From NCBI GenBank assembly GCA_947446625.1, contig CANFIE010000327.1, positions 1 to 5,052 on the forward strand: a DNA stretch of 5,052 nucleotides, written 5' to 3'. The position numbers and the translations under genes were made by a program. This DNA is from Acetobacteraceae bacterium (lineage in GTDB: Bacteria; Pseudomonadota; Alphaproteobacteria; Acetobacterales; Acetobacteraceae). This document shows, piece after piece, positions 1 through 5,052 of this stretch (the first letter of the stretch is position 1; each line of letters starts with the position of its first letter). Under the pieces are notes generated by a model, which was not told the DNA's origin, did no database searches, and saw only the letters and a list, made by a program, of their open reading frames with translations.

Positions 1-151
1 AACTGCGGAACTGCGCCTGCTCGGTTTTGCGCCCCAGCTTGGGCCGGGGCAACCGCTCCTCGTGGTGAATTTCGGGGATATGGGCGCCCGGCGGCCGGCG
101 CGGCGTACGCGGGGCCATGGGCTGATCAGCGCGGAGGTCGGGCGGGGACAT
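1..151 (-). CDS. N-terminal fragment of an unrecognised Pro/Arg-rich protein (possible penicillin-binding protein 1A by position)
   Basis: Reading leftward from an ATG at 151, an open frame of 50 codons continues past the window edge without a stop. Third positions are mostly G or C, as in the two confident genes. A second in-frame ATG lies at 118, eleven codons in. The 151 start is preferred because AAGTAGG, one mismatch from AAGGAGG, sits four bases upstream, whereas nothing similar precedes 118. The visible residues are hydrophilic, with a proline/arginine-rich beginning followed by charged residues (HHEERLPRPKLGRK); there is no membrane segment or catalytic motif yet. I do not recognise the family from this part. 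In several alphaproteobacteria the gene downstream of an rne-divergent amidase is mrcA (PBP1A), whose product has a cytosolic N-terminal tail before its membrane anchor. That would fit, but it is inference from synteny only. It lies 81 bp after the amidase stop on the same strand, so cotranscription is possible. Confidence 0.5.
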   Translation of the reverse strand, partial: MSPPDLRADQPMAPRTPRRPPGAHIPEIHHEERLPRPKLGRKTEQAQFRS

Positions 152-232
152 GGAACCTACTTTACACCAGCGGCAGCCAGCGGGGATGGCGACAATATGG
201 CAGCTTGGCGGCGCTTTCCCTAGAGTAGCGCG
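152..232 (-). other. Short spacer between amidase and the left-edge gene
   Basis: This spacer of 81 bp separates the amidase stop codon from the start of the partial gene. I see no convincing intrinsic terminator (no GC stem followed by a T run), which is compatible with read-through from the amidase. A short tandem repeat is visible on the plus strand: CCAGCGG at 167-173 and again at 177-183, with a ten-base period. No promoter with acceptable spacing could be identified. Confidence 0.4.
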
Positions 233-1414
233 TCAGCCAAGCCCAGCCAGGTGCGGCCGGGCCAGAAACCCCTGTACCGCCTCGGCCAGCGCCCCGGCCA
301 GCCTGGCCCGATGCGCCGGCTTGGCCAGCGCGGCCTCATCCTCCGGGTGGCTGAGAAAGCCCAGTTCCACCAGGGCGGCGGGCATGTCGGGCGCCTTCAG
401 CACGGCAAAGCCGGCGCGCCTGTGGCTGTGCGGCAGCAGCGGCACCTGGCCTTCCAGCCGCTGCACCACCTGGCGGGCCAGGCGGTCGCTGCCGGCGCGG
501 GTTTCCTGGCGCATCAGGCTGAACAATATGGCCAAAACCTCGGGCGGCACGCTGGGCAGGCGCAGGCCGCCAGCGCGGTCGGCCAGGTTTTCCCGGTTGG
601 CCAGCGCGGCGGCCAGCGGGTCCGAGGCGGTCTCGGCCAGGGTGTAAACACTGGCACCGCGGGCGGCGCGGGCATTCTCGGCCGAAACCGCATCGGCATG
701 GATGGAAAGCAGCAGCGCCGCCTGCCGCCGCCGCGCCATCTCCACCCGTTCCGCCAGAGGCACGAACACGTCGCGCGTGCGGGTCAGCGCCACGCGGCAA
801 TGGCCGGTGGCTTCCAATTGCCGCTTCAGTTCATGCGCAACCGCCAGGGTGATGCGCTTTTCATGCGTACCATTGGCGCCGATGGCACCGGGGTCTCGCC
901 CGCCATGCCCGGGGTCCAGCATCACCAGCGGCAGGCTGGCGTGCTGGCGGGGGGCGGGGCCGCCATGGGCCAGCCGGCCGGCGGCGGCCATGCGGGCAAA
1001 GGCCGGGCCGCCACCGGGGCGCAATTCCAGCACCAGCGCCTTGTCCTGCTGGGTCACGCGCGGGGTAGCAATGGGGCCCATCAGCGCAATGGTCAGCCGC
1101 CCACCGGCCCGCGTTGCGGCAAAGCGCAGCCCGGCAATGCAGCCGCTGCCCTGTTGCTGCGCCGGGCCGTGCCAGCCATGGCGGGGCAGGTCCAGCAGCA
1201 GCGCGGGCGGGCTGGCCTGGGCGGAGAGTTGCCAGGCAACGGGGTCGGAGAAGGGCAGCGTGAGCCGGGTATGGTGGCCTTCCACCCGCATGCTGGCACC
1301 GGGGCCGGGCGCGGCGGCCAAAGCGGGGCGCGGCAGCACCAGGGCGGCGGCACCCAGCAGCAGCAAGCGACGGCCATTTCCGGCGGGCAGTTCCTGGCCC
1401 ATTGGCTGGCCCAA
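233..1414 (-). CDS. amiC: N-acetylmuramoyl-L-alanine amidase, AmiC type, Tat-exported, with AMIN and Amidase_3 domains
   Basis: This zinc hydrolase cuts the amide bond between N-acetylmuramic acid and L-alanine of the peptide stem, splitting septal murein during cell separation in the periplasm. The frame has 393 codons, near the 417 of E. coli AmiC. Residues 13-35 form a probable Tat signal (NGRR, then LLLLGAAALVL, with an ALA site near residue 33). Residues ~41-132 look like a divergent AMIN domain, which targets septal peptidoglycan. Residues ~163-385 are Amidase_3, with all expected motifs: DPGHGG (zinc ligand His170), HEK (Glu185), SIHAD (His239) and the catalytic glutamate in VELGFLS (Glu350). 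Residues ~273-310 (RENLAD to RQET) match the regulatory-helix insertion that keeps AmiA/B/C-type enzymes autoinhibited until a LytM-type activator binds. The frame is closed upstream by TAA. The only starts are TTG at 1414 and ATG at 1402; the TTG is 12 bases from GGGAGGAG, but ATG 1402 (four residues shorter) is equally possible. The gene is divergent from rne. Confidence 0.93.
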   Translation of the reverse strand: MGQPMGQELPAGNGRRLLLLGAAALVLPRPALAAAPGPGASMRVEGHHTRLTLPFSDPVAWQLSAQASPPALLLDLPRHGWHGPAQQQGSGCIAGLRFAATRAGGRLTIALMGPIATPRVTQQDKALVLELRPGGGPAFARMAAAGRLAHGGPAPRQHASLPLVMLDPGHGGRDPGAIGANGTHEKRITLAVAHELKRQLEATGHCRVALTRTRDVFVPLAERVEMARRRQAALLLSIHADAVSAENARAARGASVYTLAETASDPLAAALANRENLADRAGGLRLPSVPPEVLAILFSLMRQETRAGSDRLARQVVQRLEGQVPLLPHSHRRAGFAVLKAPDMPAALVELGFLSHPEDEAALAKPAHRARLAGALAEAVQGFLARPHLAGLG

Positions 1415-1426
1415 TCCCCTGGCTGT

Positions 1427-1434
1427 CTCCTCCC
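1427..1434 (-). promoter_or_regulatory. Ribosome binding site of the amidase gene
   Basis: On the minus strand this reads GGGAGGAG, a strong match to the anti-Shine-Dalgarno complement. It lies 12 bases before TTG 1414 and 24 before ATG 1402. The spacing is longer than optimal for TTG and far too long for ATG. This makes the TTG start the more likely choice, unless the weaker AGGGGA at 1415-1420 serves the ATG. Confidence 0.5.
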
Positions 1435-1452
1435 GCGAGGCGACGGCGTGGC

Positions 1453-1481
1453 ATTATCACGCTGGTGCATACCCTTGCCAC
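1453..1481 (-). promoter_or_regulatory. Candidate sigma70-type promoter for the amidase
   Basis: On the minus strand the -35 element is GTGGCA (1476-1481), four of six matches to TTGACA. After a 17-base spacer comes GATAAT (1453-1458), five of six matches to TATAAT. A start about seven bases further would give a leader of roughly 30 nt containing the GGGAGGAG site. It sits in the least GC-rich part of the divergent spacer. The assignment rests on consensus and spacing only. Confidence 0.4.
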
Positions 1482-1531
1482 CCAAAGTTGAGAAAAAGGT
1501 TCACGCGCAATCCCGACTCCGCCGGATTGGC

Positions 1532-1561
1532 TTGTGGAAAACCCTTCCCGGGGCTTATGGT
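1532..1561 (+). promoter_or_regulatory. Weak candidate promoter for rne
   Basis: TTGTGG (1532-1537) is followed after 18 bases by TATGGT (1556-1561). The -35 matches the TTG core and the -10 has four of six consensus bases. It faces rne, and if used it would give a leader of about 450 nt, comparable in scale to the 361-nt autoregulatory leader of E. coli rne. An alternative -35-like TTGAGA lies at 1488-1493 but has no acceptable -10 at normal spacing. Other promoters nearer to rne cannot be excluded. Confidence 0.22.
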
Positions 1562-1693
1562 GACCCGCCCCGGCAACGCCCGCTGCCGGTGGAGGTTCAG
1601 GGCATTCGTCCGATTCCGGCCTGAGGGTCGGTTGGTCCGAGTGCGGCAGAGCCTGGCATGGGTGGCCCTTGCGCCATCACGCTTCGCCAGGTC

Positions 1694-1733
1694 CGTCCGG
1701 TTTGCCCCCCTCCGCCAATTGCGGGACCGGACG
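1694..1733 (+). repeat. Inverted repeat: perfect 8-bp stem enclosing a small hairpin
   Basis: CGTCCGGT at 1694-1701 is the exact reverse complement of ACCGGACG at 1726-1733. Two G-U pairs could extend the stem inward. Between the arms, CCGC (1712-1715) and GCGG (1721-1724) can form an alternative inner hairpin with loop CAATT. There is no T tract after it, so it is not an intrinsic terminator. Confidence 0.45.
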
Positions 1734-1810
1734 CGCCACGAACCCAAGGTTGCCCCGCCCCTGAATTCCAGGTGGGCGTGCCCGGGTTGGCAGCGTGACC
1801 GAACGTAGCC

Positions 1811-1840
1811 CCACCCCGCGGCCTTTGGCTTGCGGCGTGG
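1811..1840 (+). repeat. Imperfect hairpin with TTT loop in the rne leader
   Basis: The arms pair in three blocks: CCAC with GTGG (1811-1814/1837-1840), CCGC with GCGG (1816-1819/1832-1835) and GCC with GGC (1821-1823/1827-1829). They are interrupted by a C/C mismatch and a G versus TT internal loop, and closed by TTT. That is eleven Watson-Crick pairs in 30 bases. No T run follows, so a termination role is unlikely for either strand. Confidence 0.42.
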
Positions 1841-1986
1841 TCAAGGCATGAACCCTGGGGTGCGCTGGCCGCATAGCGCGGCGCCGCTGCCCCGACGAGA
1901 GCATGGCCGGATCGCCGCCAATACTTGGTGCCGCGCTGGCCGCCGCTTTCGGCCCATGTCACCCGTTTTCGCCGCAGGCGCGCCCG

Positions 1987-2005
1987 TTCGCGCCGCGGCG
2001 CGGAG
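1987..2005 (+). promoter_or_regulatory. rne ribosome binding site embedded in a GC palindrome
   Basis: The best Shine-Dalgarno match for rne is GGAG at 2002-2005, eleven bases before ATG 2017. Its first three bases belong to the 3' arm of a stem. Positions 1989-2002 form a perfect 14-base palindrome (CGCGCC/GGCGCG around CG), extendable to 1987-2004 by one U-G and one U-A pair. As RNA this gives a seven-pair stem with loop CGCG that would mask the site. Pairing is seen directly; translational control is inferred. Confidence 0.42.
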
Positions 2006-2016
2006 CCCATGCTTCG

Positions 2017-5000
2017 ATGACCAAGCGCATGCTTATTGACGCATCCCACAACGAGGAAACTCGGGTGGTGGTGCTGGATGGCAACCGGCTCGAGGAGTTC
2101 GACCTCGAAGCCGCCAACCGACTGCCGCTGAAGGGCAACATCTACCTGGCCAAGGTGGTCCGGGTGGAACCCAGCCTGCAGGCCGCCTTCGTGGAGTATG
2201 GCGGCAACCGCCATGGCTTCCTGGCCTTCTCGGAAATCCACCCGGATTATTACCAAATCCCGGTCGCGGACCGGCAGCGCCTGCTGGAAATGCAGGCCGC
2301 CGAGGCCCGCGAGGATGAAGAGGACGACGATGATGTGGGCGCCGACTATGCGGCGCGCCAGCACATCGCCGTGCCGGATGAACCCGGCCACGAGGCCAGC
2401 GTCGAGCCGGGCGAGGAAGTGCTGCCGCCGGCTTCAATTGAAGCCGCCGCCGAGCAAGGCGAGCCCAGCGAGCCGGCCACCGCCGAAGTGGTGAGCGAAG
2501 CCGCCACCGCCGAGACGCTGCCCGCCGCCACCGAGACCCCGGCGGAAGCCGCGGCCCCGGCCGAGGAAAGCACCCCGGAATCCGCCGCCGAAGCGCAGCC
2601 CATGCTGCTCTCGACCGAGCATGTGGTGATGGCCGGCCCCGAGGGGCACGACACCATCGCCGCCGAAGCTGGCGAAACCTCCGCCCTGGTGGATGAGCAG
2701 GCCGACGACGAGGCCGATGACGAGGGCGAGGAGCAGGCCCCGCCGCCCGAGACCATCGGCGGCGAAGGCCCCGAGGAAGGCGAAGGCGGGCGCGAGCGCC
2801 GCATTCCGCCGCGCTTCCTGCGCCACTACAAAATCCAGGAAGTCATCCGCCGCCGCCAGATCATGCTGATCCAGGTGGTCAAGGAAGAACGGGGCGGCAA
2901 GGGTGCCGCGCTCACCACCTACATCTCGCTCGCCGGCCGCTTCAGCGTGTTGATGCCGAACAGCCCGCGTGGTGGCGGCGTTTCCCGCAAGATCACCTCC
3001 GGCACCGACCGCAAGCGCCTGCGCGAAGTGATCGACGAGCTGCAACTGCCCCAGGGCATGAGCATCATCGTCCGCACCGCCGGCGCCCAGCGCCCCAAGC
3101 CGGAGATTCGCCGCGACTGCGAATACCTGCTGCGGCTGTGGGACAACATCCGTGAGCGCACGCTGCAAAGCGCTGCCCCGGCGCTGATCTATGAGGAAGC
3201 CGACCTCATCAAGCGCAGCATCCGCGACACCTTCAGCCGCGATGTTGAGGAAATTTTCGTCGACGGCGAGCTGGCCTTCAAGGATGCGCGCGAGTTCATG
3301 CGCATGCTGATGCCGCAGCATGTCCGCAAGATTCAGCTGTACCGCGACTCCGGTATGCCGCTGTTCGCCCGCCATCAGGTGGAAGCGCAGCTGGATGCCA
3401 TGCACAGCCCGACGGTTCAGCTGCGCTCGGGCGGCTATCTGGTCATCAACCAGACCGAGGCGCTGGTCGCCATCGACGTGAACTCGGGCCGCGCCACGCG
3501 TGAGCGCCATATCGAAGACACGGCGCTGCGCACCAACATGGAAGCCGCCGAGGAAATCGCCCGGCAGCTGCGCCTGCGCGACCTGGCCGGCCTGATCGTC
3601 ATCGACTTCATCGACATGGAGTCGTCGCGCAACGACGGCATGGTGGAGCGCAAGCTGAAGGAATCGCTGCGGCATGACCGCGCGCGGATTCAGCTTGGCC
3701 GCATCAGCCATTTCGGCCTGCTGGAAATGTCGCGCCAGCGGCTGCGGCCTTCCCTGGCGGAAACCACCTTCGTCACCTGCCCGCATTGCCAGGGCCGTGG
3801 CCAGGTGCGCAGCATTGAAAACAGCGCGCTGCACGTGCTGCGCGGCATCGAGGAAGAGGGCGCCCGCCGCCGCTCGGCCGAGATCCTGGTGCATGTCCAC
3901 AGCTCGGTGGCGCTGTACCTGCTGAACCGCAAGCGTGAGCGTCTGGCGCAGATTGAAGCGCGCTACGGCATGAGTGTGCTTTTCGAGCCCGATGACACGC
4001 TGCTGCCGCCGACCACACGGATTGACCGCGTGCGCGCCGCCGACCCCAACCGCATTCCGGAGGAGCGCAGTGCGCTGCGCATGGACTACGCGCCGGAGCC
4101 GGAGGTTGAGGACGAGGTGCTGGCCGAGGTCGAGGATGAGGCCGAGGAGGCCCCTCGCGCCACCGGCCGCACCGCCGCTGCCGCCAGCGCCGAAGGGCCG
4201 GAGGGTGAAACCGCCGCCGAGGGCCAGGCGCGTCGCCGCCGGCGCCGTCGGCGCCGGGGTGGCCGCCGCGAGGATGGCAGCCCGACCCCAAATGCCGGCG
4301 CCGACGGTGAAGGTGATGGCGAGGCCGGCGTTGAAGGCGATGGTGAGGACGAGGCCGAGGAAGCCGAGACCGATGCCAGCGCCGAGCTGGACCCGTTGGA
4401 AGCCGAGCTGGCTGCCGCTGCCGAAGCCGCTGCCGCCGCTGAAGCCGCCGAGGCAGCCGAAGGTGATGGCGACCGCGACAGCCGTGGCCGCCGCCGCCGG
4501 GGCCGCCGTGGTGGCCGTGGCCGCCGCGAGGATGGCACCGCGGCACCGCGTGCCGAAGGCCAGCCCGAGGAGGAAGGTGCCGAAGCCAGCGCCCCGCCGC
4601 CCGCGCCGGTCGCCGCCCCGGCACCGCGCCAGCCGCGCCCGGCCGCCCCGCAGGGCTACCAGGGCCCTACCCCGGCAGACCCCTTCGCCGGCCAGGTGGA
4701 TGACATCTTCGCCGCCATGGAGGCCGCCGAGCGCGCCGCCGAAGAAGAAGCGATGCGCCGCAGCCGCCCGATGCCGGCCCCCGAGCCAGCCCCGGAACCC
4801 GTGCTAATTGAGCCTGCGCCGGTGGTTGCCGCGCCGGAACCCGCCCCCGTGGTGGTGGCCCCGGTGGTGGTGGAAGCCCCCGCCGCCCCGGTGGTGGAAG
4901 CCGCCCCGCCGCCACCCGCGCCGGAGCCTGAGCCGGCCCCCGCGCCCGCCCCGGCCCCCGAGCCGGTGGTGCAGGCCGCGCCCGAACCTGCTCCGGCCCC

Positions 5001-5052
5001 CGTGCCTGAAGTGGTGCAGGGCCCCATCATCCAACCCAAGGTGGTGGATGAC
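2017..5052 (+). CDS. rne: Ribonuclease E, degradosome endonuclease and scaffold (C-terminus beyond window)
   Basis: RNase E is a 5'-end-sensing, Mg-dependent endoribonuclease that starts mRNA decay and matures rRNA and tRNA. From ATG 2017 the frame runs 1,012 codons to the edge without a stop. The N-terminus (KRMLIDASHNEE) and the family motifs fix the start; an in-frame ATG at 1903 would add 38 unrelated residues. Residues 1-34 are the RNase H-like start. The S1 domain (from ~36) keeps the RNA-contact phenylalanines Phe58 and Phe68 and resumes at KEERGGKGAALTT (289-301), split by an acidic/Ala/Pro insertion at ~90-262. The 5' sensor has Arg353-Thr354 (VRTAG). The catalytic core has Asp487 and Asn489 (AIDVNSG) and Asp530 (IDFIDM). 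The Zn-link is CPHC (588-591). From the sensor to the Zn-link, spacing equals E. coli RNase E (offset 184). The tail after ~690 is disordered-looking, with acidic stretches, two arginine blocks (739-752, 823-837) and a Pro/Ala/Val end. A terminal PNPase-binding motif, as in Caulobacter, would lie beyond the edge. Confidence 0.97.
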   Translation, partial: MTKRMLIDASHNEETRVVVLDGNRLEEFDLEAANRLPLKGNIYLAKVVRVEPSLQAAFVEYGGNRHGFLAFSEIHPDYYQIPVADRQRLLEMQAAEAREDEEDDDDVGADYAARQHIAVPDEPGHEASVEPGEEVLPPASIEAAAEQGEPSEPATAEVVSEAATAETLPAATETPAEAAAPAEESTPESAAEAQPMLLSTEHVVMAGPEGHDTIAAEAGETSALVDEQADDEADDEGEEQAPPPETIGGEGPEEGEGGRERRIPPRFLRHYKIQEVIRRRQIMLIQVVKEERGGKGAALTTYISLAGRFSVLMPNSPRGGGVSRKITSGTDRKRLREVIDELQLPQGMSIIVRTAGAQRPKPEIRRDCEYLLRLWDNIRERTLQSAAPALIYEEADLIKRSIRDTFSRDVEEIFVDGELAFKDAREFMRMLMPQHVRKIQLYRDSGMPLFARHQVEAQLDAMHSPTVQLRSGGYLVINQTEALVAIDVNSGRATRERHIEDTALRTNMEAAEEIARQLRLRDLAGLIVIDFIDMESSRNDGMVERKLKESLRHDRARIQLGRISHFGLLEMSRQRLRPSLAETTFVTCPHCQGRGQVRSIENSALHVLRGIEEEGARRRSAEILVHVHSSVALYLLNRKRERLAQIEARYGMSVLFEPDDTLLPPTTRIDRVRAADPNRIPEERSALRMDYAPEPEVEDEVLAEVEDEAEEAPRATGRTAAAASAEGPEGETAAEGQARRRRRRRRRGGRREDGSPTPNAGADGEGDGEAGVEGDGEDEAEEAETDASAELDPLEAELAAAAEAAAAAEAAEAAEGDGDRDSRGRRRRGRRGGRGRREDGTAAPRAEGQPEEEGAEASAPPPAPVAAPAPRQPRPAAPQGYQGPTPADPFAGQVDDIFAAMEAAERAAEEEAMRRSRPMPAPEPAPEPVLIEPAPVVAAPEPAPVVVAPVVVEAPAAPVVEAAPPPPAPEPEPAPAPAPAPEPVVQAAPEPAPAPVPEVVQGPIIQPKVVDD
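4231..4533 (+). repeat. Two arginine-rich blocks within rne, each ending RRED-G
   Basis: Within the RNase E tail, residues 739-753 (4231-4275; nine consecutive arginines, then GGRREDG) and 823-840 (4483-4536; RGRRRRGRRGGRGRREDG) share arginine runs and a common GRREDG ending. They are separated by about 70 mostly acidic and alanine residues. Such blocks match the arginine-rich RNA-binding regions described in RNase E scaffolds. The similarity suggests an internal duplication, but composition bias could also produce it. Confidence 0.5.
4783..5031 (+). repeat. Low-complexity Pro/Ala/Val/Glu coding repeat in the rne tail
   Basis: Residues ~923-1003 of RNase E consist almost entirely of Pro, Ala, Val and Glu in irregular PAPEP, PAPVV and VVEAP units. 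At DNA level this appears as recurring GTGGTG and CCGGAGCC/CCCGAGCC words with no exact long period. Such a stretch probably forms an extended linker before the C-terminal end. It is prone to length variation by replication slippage. Confidence 0.6.

Larger units (their letters stand above)
1562..2016 (+). other. Gene-free rne upstream region, probable long structured 5' leader
   Basis: About 455 bp lies between the promoter-like zone and the rne start. The open frames here on either strand give arginine/proline-rich translations typical of chance frames in GC-rich DNA, with no recognisable domain or ribosome binding site. Several inverted repeats are present instead: 1570-1589 (CCGGCA/TGCCGG, loop 8), 1694-1733 (CGTCCGGT/ACCGGACG enclosing CCGC/GCGG), 1756-1778 (CGCCC-CTG/CAG-GT-GGGCG, loop AATTC), 1811-1840 and 1987-2004. 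In gammaproteobacteria RNase E cleaves its own long leader to autoregulate. A similar role here is inference, because hairpins of this size also arise by chance at this base composition. Confidence 0.4.

Noticed and set aside
152..232. Terminator between the amidase and the left-edge gene
   Set aside because: No stable GC stem followed by a T run is present on the minus strand.
251..1624. Long open frame (457 codons) antisense to the amidase
   Set aside because: It is the same codon-bias effect opposite a confidently identified gene. Its translation is Gly/Gln/Ala/Arg-rich with no motif, and it runs into the promoter zone.
702..1808. Plus-strand open frame continuing into the intergenic region, with a GGAGG at 1591-1595
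   Set aside because: The start lies antisense to the amidase and no ATG or GTG follows GGAGG at usable spacing. The intergenic portion is Arg/Pro-rich and looks random.
1903..2016. In-frame ATG at 1903 as a longer rne start
   Set aside because: The extra 38 residues have no family counterpart and the ATG lacks a Shine-Dalgarno site. Known RNase E proteins begin at the KRMLI-type sequence encoded from 2017.
1830..2039. Possible 69-residue small protein upstream of rne
   Set aside because: It has no ribosome binding site, overlaps the confident rne start, and has an Arg/Ala/Pro composition expected from noncoding GC-rich DNA.
2434..3900. Long open frame (488 codons) antisense to rne
   Set aside because: It lies wholly opposite the RNase E catalytic region, whose motifs are all intact. 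In GC-rich genes with G/C at third positions, the complementary frame seldom meets stops. The translation has no recognisable domain.
4086..4538. Arg/Ser/Ala-rich open frames on the minus strand opposite the rne tail
   Set aside because: They are translations of low-complexity Glu/Ala/Arg codons read in reverse, with extreme composition and no independent evidence.

Overview
The window is GC-rich throughout, with strong G/C preference at third codon positions. It carries two well-supported chromosomal genes in divergent orientation, plus a fragment of a third gene at the left edge. The RNase E has a long acidic/alanine-rich insertion inside its S1 domain, and a zinc-dependent amidase gene lies head-to-head with it. 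Both point to an alphaproteobacterium, plausibly a high-GC Rhodospirillales/Acetobacteraceae-type organism. That placement is inferred from protein character and gene order; no marker RNA is present.

Layout, left to right. Positions 1-151 (minus) hold the first ~50 codons of a gene that runs off the left edge. It is proline/arginine-rich and not recognised; by synteny it may be penicillin-binding protein 1A. Positions 233-1414 (minus) encode a complete periplasmic N-acetylmuramoyl-L-alanine amidase (AmiC type) with a probable twin-arginine signal, an AMIN-like domain and a full Amidase_3 catalytic domain. Positions 1415-2016 are a ~600-bp divergent intergenic region. Its amidase-proximal part (about 1450-1560) is the least GC-rich stretch and holds the best promoter candidates. 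The remaining ~450 bp has no credible gene but contains several inverted repeats, including one that overlaps the likely ribosome binding site of the next gene. Positions 2017-5052 (plus) encode RNase E (rne), complete at the N-terminus and still open at the right edge after 1,012 codons.

How the genes work together: the amidase cleaves peptide crosslink stems from septal murein during cell separation, and a PBP1A neighbour would fit a cell-wall cluster. RNase E is the central mRNA-decay and RNA-processing endonuclease and the scaffold of the RNA degradosome. The two are linked by shared intergenic DNA, not by shared function. Nothing here indicates mobile DNA, CRISPR, a defence island or a wholly new system. 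The most interesting material is the structured, gene-free rne leader and the architecture of the RNase E insertion and tail.
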